Part shown: positions 32,480 to 43,620 of the stretch, piece after piece | Numbering within the stretch: position 1 is the stretch's first letter | Layout of the letters: each line of letters begins with the position of its first letter | NCBI RefSeq assembly: GCF_036373705.1 | Contig: NW_027102723.1 | Span: 80,852-144,851 of the forward strand | Source of the DNA: Amia ocellicauda | Lineage: Eukaryota > Chordata > Actinopteri > Amiiformes > Amiidae | Reading direction: 5' to 3' | DNA: 64,000 bases | Position numbers and translations under genes: made by a program | The notes under the pieces: model-generated | Seen by the model: the letters and a program-made list of their open reading frames with translations, nothing else | Database searches by the model: none | Told to the model about the DNA's origin: nothing

Positions 32480-33060
32480 GTCTGGATGCATAGATGGTAC
32501 ATTTATTTATTTAACATGCCAGGCCTGAAAGGGGCCCAGCATGGAAGCACTCTACCTCAGCAGAGACTTATTGAACAGCACAAGTGGTCAGCCTTATATA
32601 CATTGCAGGACATGTGGGTCTGTGGCCGGAGTCTGTCACTGGGGGTTTGCCAGAGTGTTATCTTGAGGTCAGATTTCTGACCCTTGTAATGTTCATGGTA
32701 GTCTTCCTTGGTAGAGGTGTGGGATTCAAAGAACAGATGTCTTCCTTTGATATACTAGGAAAGGTCCGATCCCACGGATCTTATTTAACAACTGTCAATC
32801 GTTCATTAACAAAAACAGTTCCTGCCTATCTGGAGAAAAGATTAAGTCCACAGACTTTTAACAAACATCTGTGGGCCCTCTCTCTCTGCAGTTTGATCTT
32901 TTCTATTATTGACAGGAATGTCTAGAGGGTATGCCCTGAACAACTTACAAAATGGTTGTTGCTACCATAATACATTTACTTTGCTTGTCTGCATATTATT
33001 ATTAATATAAAACATAATACAGTTTATATAAAATATTAATAACGGCTCTTCAACCTTCAA
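32480..33060 (-). mobile_element. Diverged LTR family C copy
   Basis: Similar to 30171-30760 over the segments CGATCCCACGG, GTCAATCGTTCATTAACA and CCTGCCTATCTGGAGAAA, in the same orientation. On the minus strand a TATATAAGG box lies at about 32597 and AATAAA near 32500. Ends are approximate. Confidence 0.65.
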
Positions 33061-34156
33061 CTTCACCTCCGACCTTTCCTTTCAGGTCAAAGGTGATTTT
33101 TTGATTTTTGGCTTACAGCTTTCAAAAGTCATCACAGTCATCATACATGTCATAAAGTGCCAAATATGTTCTTCTGAATAAATGCTTGAACTTTGACCCT
33201 TCCTTTAGGCTGATGATTGCTACAGAACTCAGATAGTAACTCATATGAGGTCTGTTCACAAATGTCCTCCACTGTGACCATTGACCTCTACTTAAGATCA
33301 AAGTGAGAACTAACTCATAACTCCTTTCATAGTGCACTTAGGCTCATACTTACAATGGAGCACATATAGGAACCCATGTATGTACCTGAAAATGCCCTTT
33401 CTGATGACCTTTGACCTTCCTGTCAGCTCAAATTCAAAGTCCTCTCATAAATCCTTCCAGAAAAAAGCTATAAAGCTGCTTTGAAGCTACAATTATTTAA
33501 AAGGCATTTAACATGCTGAACTGCTTACATTCATTAGATACTATTTGAATTGGTCTTAAAACATCCTTTTTCTAATTTGTAGCAGTTCCTGTCCCCCTGT
33601 ACATCTATTGAGCTTCTGCTCACAATTTCTTACCGGTGGCTTCACAAACACAGTTTAGTACTTGTCTCTGACTATCAGATTTTATATGAGGTAGAGAACT
33701 CCGAGACTAGTGCTAACCGAGGTCGGTGAAACTGAGTTTACATCTCTGGCCAGTGATCATCACACTATTTCTGCAAGTCCTGTAGTCTGAACTACATATG
33801 TAGCCTGCTTGTATCTGAAACGTTGTTGTACTTGAAATAACTCCACATTATAACACATATTTCACTCCCCACGTACTTCTTTGTACCGAGATTATTTTAA
33901 ACAGGATTGACCCACCAGCAGCTGGTGCTGTGAAGACAGTCCTCCCTCCACACTCTGATCTACAGTGCACCACCATTATTATTATTCAATATAGTATAGA
34001 TATAGATATCCATTTTCATTTTATTTTGTAGATTAGACAGAGAAGGGAAAGAAATGTAATGATTGTATGTTGATGCTTTCATCTTCGCCAGAGAAGGACT
34101 GGTGCTTCTATTTCTAGTGCTTTCACAAAAGGCCCTCTCTTCCTGGCCTGCTCTGC
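33061..34156. other. Downstream flank of the eIF4G-like gene, no feature seen
   Basis: AT-rich sequence with repeated wording such as TTTGACCTTCC and TTGACCC (33070-33420) that may be an old repeat. No coding exon matching further eIF4G domains was found here. Confidence 0.45.
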
Positions 34157-36263
34157 TCAGGCCTGACCGACGCGTGACAGGACACTTTCGCTGGAGTTCG
34201 CTTCACGTCGGTTGTACATCTTGATCATGAGCTTCTGCTGCACCTTGATCTGCTCACGGTGCACCTCCTGCTCTGCATCCTTGTGGACCTGGTCGATTGT
34301 CTTAGGACCCTGGTCACCCCTCCTGGGCACCCAGTTATCCTGAAGAAGAGGAGAAAGAGTCAGTGACCATGGTAGAGAGAGAGAACGAGAGGCAGACAGG
34401 GATTGGGGGGCTGGGAAGCTGAAAGCAAGGAAGGTTTCTATTCTCCCAACACTCATGACTTACTCTTCTCAGGTCCAAGACGTCCTGCAGCATGAAGCGG
34501 ATTCAAGAGGAGGTCTTCCTTTCTTTGATGATCTGCTCCATCTGGCTGAAGTACTGGTCCATGCGGGGCTGGTGAAAAGGTCGATTAGAAAACTGAGCAG
34601 ACAGCAGGTACAAAAGTAACTTTATACCACCAAGTGAAGCAGCATTCCTTCAAGAAGGCGTCTGCAGATGCTCAGAAACACTTATTCAGACCACTGTCAA
34701 TAGGCCTCATCACGTTGCTGGATGTTTAGCCAGGGCTCAGTCTGGCACGACGGCCGGAACTGCCTTACCTTGGCGGTTTCCAAGTCCAGGTCTTTGCCGA
34801 TAGTGGAGAGGAGTAGGCACAGGCACTCCAGGGACTCTTCGTGGTTCTTCAACAGCTTGACGATGCAATTGTGCATGGTGGTCTTTATCAGCATCTTCAC
34901 CTTGAACAGCTCCCCAATGAACCTGATGTTGCCTAGTGAGCGCTGCTGGGCCTTGCACTTGGCCTCCTGCAGCTCGTCACGTAGACGCTGCCACTCCTCA
35001 CCCTGCGCACACACGGCACTTAATTACATACTATCATAACAGAGGCATGATTCTACAAGCATTTTCAAGCACTGGAAATCAGTTTTTTTTTTTCAGACTT
35101 TTTCCAGACATCCAGACTAGCGTACAAACCCTGTTTATATTTAAAATAAATACTTGGGTTGTCAGTCGATTCAAATTACAATAAGTGTTACAGTCTTTAA
35201 GTGGTTGTGCCACACAGTTATACTTTAATAAATACTAGTCATTGATAATACAGTAGAACAATGCTGAATGGGAAAGGAGAAAAATATATAAATGAATATT
35301 AAATAAAAAACACTAAATCATTATAATTAACACTATACAAGCGCAGGGCTGCTCAGTTTGACTGATTTAATGTTAATTACTCTGGGTTCCTGAATACTCT
35401 GTGCAGACCCGTTCTTTACTTTTACTAAATATATGTATCAAATATGCCTAAGAAGCGTTTTAGCTGTCACGATCTCTACCTCACCTACAGTCTACAGTCT
35501 TTCATGTGCTTGAAAAACACACGCATTGTATAGCATTACAGGTGTAGTCAGATTGAGTGATTAAACACTTGTTTCTTTAGTTTTGATTGTGCTGTGGACG
35601 CCTTCAGAAAACAAAGTGCTTTGATCTTATTTATACCAATCATTTGAATGTTTTATGTTCATATTTAAATGTAAATACTACTTATGCTAGTTTTATTTGA
35701 TTGTTTGCCTTTCATTATACCACAGCATTTAAAGAGCTATCGGCTGTTGTAGGTGGTTCAAAAACTCTGTGATTCTACTGTTAACCGTATATCACTATTA
35801 TGACATTTTTGTTTTTTAAATCAGCTCGATTAAATAGAAAAAATGTTGATCGTCAATTCAATTAGTTGATTCATAGACCCGATTAATTGATTAATCGAGG
35901 CAGCCCTAAAAATACGTTCAAATGTTCCTACCACCAAGGATGCATCCAGCAACTTCTGCTTCTTCTCCAAGACCTCGTCTCCATCCTCCTCCGTCTCAAA
36001 CTCCTTCTGGCAGCGGTTCAAAAGCAGAGAGCGGAAAGGCACCGTCTCTCCCGGCTTGTCAACGGCTGGGACTTTGAGCTACAGAAAGGGGAGCAGGAAC
36101 AACATAAACCCTAAGCAAGATGGTGTGCTAGGCTGGCTTCCAGCTTTAATAGGTATCGGAGTGAAAACTCTTGATATGCGCATCACAAGACAGGCATCTG
36201 CTAGTCCATTCAAAACTGAACTCCCACAAATTACAATTCCAGAGCTAAACAAATCTGATCCAT

Positions 36264-36334
<71 letters not shown>

Positions 36335-37792
36335 TATTTCCTAGCAGATGTCCTTGTCCAATATAAGAGCAATACAAAGTGCAATAATACAGAGCAGTTC
36401 AAGTCGTAATACATTTTACAAGTTCAAATTTACACAAATAGCATCTTCACAATCCTCTACCATTCCCTCCCTCCCTCTTTCACTTCACTCTCCCCGTCAC
36501 CCTCCTTCTCTCACCCTCAGAAGGCACTGGCACATATTGGCGTATGAGGCGGAGAAGTTGGGTTCGGAGACGGCCTTCTCGAAGATGAGCTCCATGACAC
36601 CCTGGAGTCGCTGCTCCGTGTCGATGGTCAGCTCGTTCACTTGACGCATCCACGGCTGGAACATCTGTGGGGTCAGCTTGTTCAGAATACCACTCACCCT
36701 GCGGAAGAGCTCCTGTTGAAGGGGAAAGGGGGGAGGAGGGAAGGAAGGAAAAAGAGTTAGTTCTGCAAACCTCGGCCAAGTCCGTGTTTTTATTTGTTCT
36801 GGAGAGGTGGGTGCATGTGAGCGTACTCAGCCCCTCAGTTCATCTTCTCCATCAGTAGAGGTCAGTGGCCCAGACACCAATGCACTACAAATAGATCATC
36901 AGTGGGGCTCCAATTTTACCCACAATCCCCTTTACTAGACTAGCAAATTATTATTCCCACCCCCCCAAACATGAACCGTGTCCTCTGCTCCTACATACCT
37001 GGGTCTTAATGACCTCGGGGTCATCACCCACTGTGGGAGCCTTCTTAATTGTAGGCAGGTAACACACATACAGTCATCTAAATAACAATCGCAATTAGAC
37101 AGCAGTTGACAAAAAGTACAAATGAGACAAATGTCCAAGATCAGCATTAAACAGATCCATCAGAACAATGCAGGTAACCATCTCAATCAGAAGGATTTAT
37201 ATATAAAAACATGAAAATAAAACTCTAGGGTCTCCTAGACAAGCAGGGGGCTGCATACCTTAGCCAGGACCACATCGCTAATGCGGAGTTTCTGCAGCCT
37301 GTCACAGATGAACTCTAAGTCCAGCAGGAACTGACGCTCATTTTTCTCCTTCTCATCAGGGACATAATTACACCTGCAACATAATTTGAAAGCAACAACA
37401 TTTCCACAGGAGTCTTGGTTGTGCCGAGGATTACGAAATAATGAAAGCAATACATTTTAGACGTCGGCTCAAAATCCCTACCATTCGGCGTTGAAATGAC
37501 CCAGGTTTATTTTGTATTTATACCATATCCAGTTCACCATATTCACATCCTCTCATACAGTAATCAATAAACGAGAATAATGGTTCAATTTGTAGCTACA
37601 CACCTATGCTTAGGAGCAATTCACACGATCTTGTACTGGTGAAGAACATTATTATTCACAATATGTCATTTAAAAAAATGTAGGCTATACATACCCTGCT
37701 GCAATGAAAAGAAAAAGATAGATTAATGAAACGGCCTACCTGAATCTTGCGGAGTCTTCAAGACAAAACTTGAAGTTTGCAATCGCTGCCAT
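34157..37792 (-). CDS. eIF4G1/3-like gene, short form, eight exons, internal TGA
   Basis: Minus-strand exons: 37792-37740, 37373-37259, 37043-36999, 36712-36515, 36078-35932, 35002-34769, 34568-34464, 34339-34157. All introns are GT-AG and phase is preserved. eIF4G is the translation-initiation scaffold that links eIF4E, eIF4A and eIF3. The product starts [18 protein letters not shown], then [13 protein letters not shown], aligned to the eIF4E-binding motif but with Asn replacing its Tyr. The MIF4G domain follows: [75 protein letters not shown]. An in-frame TGA (34505-34503) replaces the Arg of TSSRIRF. After it, [20 protein letters not shown] continues to a stop at 34157. The PABP-binding N-terminus and the MA3 and W2 domains are absent. 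It encodes 285 codons to the first stop, 359 with readthrough. Truncated paralog or recent pseudogene. Confidence 0.8.
36262..36440. repeat. (ATT)n and L2 tail in eIF4G-like intron 4
   Basis: About 70 bp of ATT repeats followed by a minus-oriented L2 LINE 3' tail (CTAGCAGATGTCCTTGTCCA, a diverged form of the tail at 51781). Confidence 0.85.
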
Positions 37793-38010
37793 GCTTTTGA
37801 ATTCAATACAACCAAAAGGCTCTCGGGAACACTGAAATTACTCAGAGGTAAAATCAATCAACCGTACGACTCCGTCTCCAAACACACTATCAGCTCTAAT
37901 TAGGCAATATCCACAGAGCAAACAGAATCGAATTCCAGCAACTGTTACGTATGCAACTGACAACAACTGACGTCATACCCAACACATATCAGAACAACAT
38001 AATACAGTTC

Positions 38011-38230
38011 AGAAACGAGAGGCCACTCGACCCATCAGCTCGTTTGGTGTCCATTAATAACTAAATGATCCAAGGATCACATCCAGTCTATTTCTGAATG
38101 TTCCCAAATTGTGGCTTCAACCACATCGCTGGGGAGTCTGTTCCAGATTGTAATAACTCTCTGTGTGAACAAGTGTCTCCTGTTTTCTGTCTTGAATGGC
38201 TTGAAGCCCAATTTCCATTTGTGTCCAAAC
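38011..38230 (-). mobile_element. CR1/Rex-like LINE 3' fragment
   Basis: Matches 19204-19370 and 39510-40470 (ACGAGAGG, CTCGTTTGGTGTCCATTAAT, TTGAAGCCCAATTTCCATTT). It is a short 5'-truncated copy just upstream of the eIF4G-like gene start. Confidence 0.8.
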
Positions 38231-39490
38231 ACACTGAATCGAGTCACTCAATCGGTTCGCATCGCCTCACAAAAGAATCAGTCCCTCAGCCAGGCTCACA
38301 CTGCGCACTTTTACAACCCGACCCGAGTCTGAGAGGCGGGCAGCGTGGCTTTCCCTGGATGCTGTCTTTTGCTGGTGAAGAGTCGCACTACTGATCATTA
38401 AGGATCAACATTTGATCTGCATGGCTTATCACATCAGCGCCAACACAACAAGCAACGAGCAGCACAAGTGTCCCTCAGTCCAAGTCCACAACACACACGA
38501 GTGGCCTGTAACTCCCGATCAACAGCAGAGCTAGTAGGCTGGCACCCCCTCCTGTAAAATGAGCGGAACAACCCTATTCATCAATACAAGGCTGTAAGTC
38601 TAGAGAGAGGGCCTACCTTACATGTGTTTTCCTCTGGATTTTCAGGAAGCCAAGTCTTTGATGATGTCACCAAAACCCAGGTGGTGCTTTAAGGGCTTCA
38701 GAGTGAGTGCTCAGTCTGTCAGCCCCACTGTAGAGGCGCCCTGTTCTGCACAGGCCGGGTTACACACAGAGCGACCTGCACAGCCACGCAACTGGGAAAG
38801 TGACATATATGCGCAATGCAATGTCCACCTTCGGGCCACAGATTGCAGCTTCTTTCACGCAGTGACTGAAGCAAGGCGCTTGCAGTTTTGATATATCCCT
38901 TGAAATGAGACATTGCGTCTGTGAAATCCTCTTAGATCAGCGCAGTGTTTCCTCTGAAGCAACAGCACAGGATCGGGGTTCTTGAGATGAGAGCTGATGT
39001 CCGTCCTGTTTCCAAACTTCGCTATTACTTTCCCCCGCTTTGTCTTTACAGTAATTGAACCCGTGAAAGGCTCTCTGGATTGTCAGTCTGCTTAGTCCCA
39101 CCTTCAAGCAGAGAAACCAACTCTGATAGGACAGAACTGCGCCGGTAATCCCATGCATTAAATAGGGCCTGATTGTAGCGCCGTCTCCTGGTCAAGGGTG
39201 GACAGTGGTCAGCAGGCACCAACACCAGCCTAGGCACCCACACCGGGCCGCAGACCTCTGCAGGGCCCCAGGGTCCAAAGCAGGGGCCCACACTTCCCCA
39301 CATCACCCCCTCCACACTCTGTGATCTGGTATATCTACCGCACAGTGCACAATTCATTGAATTGCTGGTAAATTAAATACATTGTGAGCATAAGCGACAT
39401 ATATGTGAACCTTTTCTTGTCCCAAGAGTAGCACTGTTATCATTTCCGTTGCACAGAGCACAAGCATTTCCAAATCTTTTTCAAATATTT
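38231..39490. other. Unassigned DNA
   Basis: No recognised domains in any frame. Frames at 38622-38891 (+) and 39046-39357 (-) are open but unremarkable. Confidence 0.45.
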
Positions 39491-42020
39491 AACATAACAA
39501 CATAAGAAAGTTTACAAACGAGAGGAGGTCATTTGCCACATCGTGCTCGTTTGGTGTCCATTAATAACTAAGTGATCCAAGGATCCTATCCAGTCTGATT
39601 TTAATTGTTCCCAAATTTTCAGCTTCAACCACATCACTGGGGAGTAGTGTTTCCAGCCCGGGGACCCGTGGTACCGAAAACCCGGGCAACCCGGACGATT
39701 TGTCAATCTCACAAGCCCGGGTTTGGCATGGGTATAAAACCGGGGCTGAGAAACAAACCAACAAAAATCATACTTGCGTGCACAGAGCCTCAGTGAGCTC
39801 TTGTGTTTTTTCATTCGGTGAGAAGATTGATGTTCATTCCGTAACCTACAATATAATTGAGCACTGTTGCAAAATACGAGGAGTTCAAAAAAAATGTTCT
39901 GATCCAAGCTCGGTTTGGTTCTACTTCCTACAAATGCAAAAAGTATGCAAACAACGTATTGCAAACAGCTGGGGGCTCTACAAGGTCACTTCAGTTCATA
40001 CAAATGATCAATACATAATAACTCTGTGAATGAACTGAGTTCGTGTTTAATTTTAGCTTCACATAAAATACAGACACAAAAATGACATGTATTATTTTAC
40101 TTATTTAGAATAACATTGATGATATGGCCAGGTTGTAGTTTAATGATTAAAATAAGGGGGAAAACTAAGATCCGAGGAGTTCAAGCATACGTTTGATGTG
40201 TCTAACAGTGTGTTTTTTATTTATTTAATTTTGTTTCCATTTTGATTATTTATTCAATTTATATGCCTATGAGATAATCTGGCTTCAATCACAGATGCCC
40301 CGGGGACCCAGGGTTTATGAAATTTAAACTCCAAAAACCCTGGCCTGGAATTTTCCCCCGATTTTGGAAACCCTACTGGGGAGTTTGTTCCAGATTGTGA
40401 CAACTCTATGTGTGAAGAAGTGTCTCCTGTTTTCCGTCTTGAATGCTTTGAAGCCCAATTTCTTTTTGTGTCTCTGCTGATCTGGAAAAGCTCCTCTGGT
40501 TTGATGTGGTCGATGCCTTTCATGATTTTGAAGACTTGAATCAAGTCCCCATGTAGTCTCCTCTGTTCCAGGGTGAAAAGGTTCAGTTCCTCAGTCTCTC
40601 AGTAGGACATCTCAGTAGGACATCAGCTCTAACTAGTGCATCGTACAGTCTGAACATCACTGCCCTTGATTTAAAAGCAATGGCCCTAACACTGATCCCT
40701 GTGGATCTCCACTAACAACCTCACTCCAGATAGAAGCAACTCCTCTAATCGACACCCTCTGTTTCCTCTACATCAACCAGTTCATAATCTACTACTTACA
40801 TTACCCTGAATTCCTACAGCTTCCAATTTGAGGATCAGTCTTTGGTGTGGAACCTTATCAGAAGCTTTTTGAAAATGTACGTATATCATATCATGTGTTT
40901 TCACATGATCTACAGCTGCAGTTGCATGTTCAAAAAACTCTAATACATTTGTAAGACATGATCTGCCTCGTCTAAACCCATGTTGACTATCTCCAAGAAT
41001 ATGGTTTTCATTAAAATGCTCCTCTATTTCTGTCTAATCATTTTTTCCAACATTTTACAAGTAATGCAGGTGAGACTGATTGGTCTGTAATTTCCTGGCT
41101 CAGTTTTGTCCCCTTTCTTGTGGATTGGTATGACATTTGCTATCTTCCAGTCAGTTGGCACATCCCCTGTTCTAAGTGTCTTTTGGAATATTTGAGTTAG
41201 CGGCCTGTTTGAGTTAGCGGCCTGTAAATAATTTCCCACATTTCTTTAAGTACTGTTGGAAATATACCATCTGGCCTAGGTGATTTGTTTGTTTTTAATT
41301 CTGCTAGTCCCTGTAGTACCTCCACCTCATTTTTCCTGATCTCTCTTAGGGTTTGACTGGACTGGTTATTATCCTGTGGCATGTTATCTGTTTTTTCTTT
41401 TGTAAAAACCTCTAAAATACTCATTTAGAACATTTACCATATCTTGTTCATTTTCCAAAATACTTCAATTTTTGCCCTCTATCTGTTTCACTTCATCCTT
41501 TATTGACCTCTTGCTGTTGTAGTATTGAAAAAAGCTCTTTGCATTAGTTATAGAGCTATGTTTCTTTCTATTTCCCTCTTTGCTTTCCTGATCCCTTTCT
41601 TAAGATCTATTTGCAGTTCAACATATTCTTTGTATTTTGTTTAGTCTCTATCCCTTTTGTATGCGCTATACCACATTTTCTCTCTCTTCAAATTTTTTTG
41701 CATACTTCCATTAAACCATTTTGGCCAATGTTTTTTGGTCCTCAATTTGCTAAGTTTTGGTATAAATTTCTCCTGAGCCTCAAGTAGTATATTCTTAAAT
41801 ATACCCATCCATTTTCAACTGAATCTGATCCAGTGTGCTCCAGTCTACCTCTTCCAAGTGTCGCCAAAATTGTAGACCATTGCTTTAGACTTGGGCCTTG
41901 TTTCTAGAAAGAATGCCTCAAAGATGACCATATTGTGATCACAGTTTGCTATTGATTCTATAACTAATGTCCCTCTGACTCTATCAAACATCTCGGTTAT
42001 TTGAAGGGAAATCTGTCAAG
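39491..42020 (-). mobile_element. CR1/Rex-like LINE copy, interrupted by a hAT element
   Basis: The 3' part (39491-39644) and the body (40376-42020) are one element split by the 731-bp insertion. Readable blocks include KTLRTGDVPTDWKIANVIPI and YRPISLTCITCKMLEKMIRQ (41239-41024) and NKSPRPDGIFPTVLKEM (41290-41240). It extends further 5' than the copy at 19171-21067. Many frameshifts and a local 14-bp duplication near 41195-41222. Its 5' side ends at the solo LTR at 42026. Confidence 0.83.
39645..40375. mobile_element. Non-autonomous hAT element, 731 bp, TSD CTGGGGAG
   Basis: Ends read TAGTGTTTCCA (left) and, inward from the right, TAGGGTTTCCA, followed by GC-rich subterminal blocks (CCCGGG). 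The 8-bp duplication CTGGGGAG is at 39637-39644 and 40376-40383. The interrupted LINE has a single CTGGGGAG at this point in its other copy (38130-38140), which confirms insertion. No transposase is encoded. Confidence 0.88.
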
Positions 42021-42025
42021 GTCAC

Positions 42026-42621
42026 TGTTAAGGTACAACGCTTCAGTTGAAGCAGCCCTTCGGATCCCAGTGAATCGGGCAGTCAGGTCAGTCAGCATTT
42101 CAGCTACAGGGGAGACTTTTCAGCAGGAGACGAGCGCTCGGGAAGAAAAATGCACAGACACAGAAGTAGTCTGTTCGTTTATCTTCAGTTTATTGAAAGT
42201 TTCACACAGCCTTTATACAGTCTAACAAACATCTTCAGTGATAGTTACGGGGCAGTCCCGATATGTAGTTACACACCATAATAGTACTGATTTTGCAGTG
42301 TTCCCACAAGCAGGTGCACATGTCATGCCTCGTGGGAATGTTATTGTCCGAGGATGTGTGTAACCCATAATATATTTGTGTTTCGGGAAGGGGAAAATGT
42401 AGCACATACTGTACGAACAACATGTTTTGTGTCTGCCACAGCTGCTTGGATTACAAGCAGTTCTGCAAGCTATTTCAGCAGTGTGCATAAGACATAGATA
42501 ATAAGTAAAGTTATGAATAACTCACAGTTCCTAACTAGTAACTTACTGGAAAGTTTCCTATATTTTCTAACAGTTATACAGTGGGTATATACAATACATA
42601 GGAGGCAATTTTACCCCAACA
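42026..42621 (-). mobile_element. Solo LTR (family D), 596 bp, TSD GTCAC
   Basis: On the minus strand it begins TGTTGGGGTAAAATTG and ends GTACCTTAACA. The 5-bp duplication GTCAC is at 42021-42025 and 42622-42626. A TATAAAG box near 42214 and AATAAA near 42193 lie in the order expected for an LTR. No internal sequence is present, so the element was lost by LTR-LTR recombination. Confidence 0.88.
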
Positions 42622-42626
42622 GTCAC

Positions 42627-43469
42627 CGTTGACAATTGGAAACAGCTCCTCAGTGGAATATGCCAGTAATGAGGACATAAGTGTACAAACATAAAGAAAG
42701 TCCTGCTATTACAAACTGCCAGCAAATGCATGTAATGCATTACTCATCTATTCAAAATACCTAGTTTACTGCATTACTATGATTATTATTATCCAATATA
42801 GAAATATATTAACACATTAGTCTCAGTAACGTGCATTTTTCACCTTTAATTTTGTGTAATTTCCAGGAAAATAGTGTTGATACATTTTGAATAGTCAGTG
42901 AAACATATCAATTTTCAAAGACTTCATGTCCCTCTTAACAGCCCTAGCAAACAATGCATTTACAGCATATTAATAAATAAAGAATACTTTAAGGGGGATG
43001 GTGTAAAACATCCATAGGAACAGCAGAGAAACTGTAAGTTAAACATGAACCTGAGATATTTCCACAATGTTTCTGGGTTCAAAAATAGGATCACCAAATA
43101 AATAAGCAAGTAAATCTTAAAGTACAGCTATAGATAATTCATTTTTGTAAGGATATTATACATTATTGACAATGTTTTCTGTATCAGTTGTTAAAACCCC
43201 TAAAAAGAGCACATTATAAATGGTCAATGTGATTTATTTCCAGCACACAATCCCCAAAGAAATGACAGGAATTAAGGACTGTGTTGTGGAAATACCATTT
43301 TAACTTGTATAAAAGGAAAGCTTTAAAGTTAATCTCTACTTTCTTTGGGTCTCAAATATTTAATTCTTAATTCCCCTAACTGGTCTTGGTTTGTATCGTT
43401 GAAATGCAATTTGATCACAGAATTTATCTATTTAACATGTCAAACAGTAGGTGGCAGAGTTTACATTAC
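42627..43469. other. Unassigned AT-rich DNA
   Basis: No open frames of note and no recognised repeat. Confidence 0.5.
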
Positions 43470-43620
43470 ATTATTTGTCATTTAGCAGACGCTCTTATCC
43501 AGGGCGACTTACATTTGTACCCATTTATTATTATTATTATTATTATTAATATTTTTATTTCTTGGCAGACGCCCTTATCCAGGGCGACTTACAACATAAC
43601 TGCAAAAATACAGTGAAGTA
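43470..43620 (-). repeat. Two SINE/LINE tails of L2 type with (ATT)n
   Basis: Two minus-oriented tails: TTTAGCAGACGCTCTTATCC (about 43481) and CTTGGCAGACGCCCTTATCC (about 43561), separated by ATT repeats. Each corresponds to the L2-type 3' end shared by fish LINEs and SINEs. Confidence 0.75.

Noticed and set aside
34503-34505. Selenocysteine or programmed readthrough at the eIF4G-like TGA
   Set aside because: eIF4G has Arg here, the change is a simple CGA-to-TGA, the downstream context is not the CTA readthrough type, and no SECIS-like element was seen downstream.
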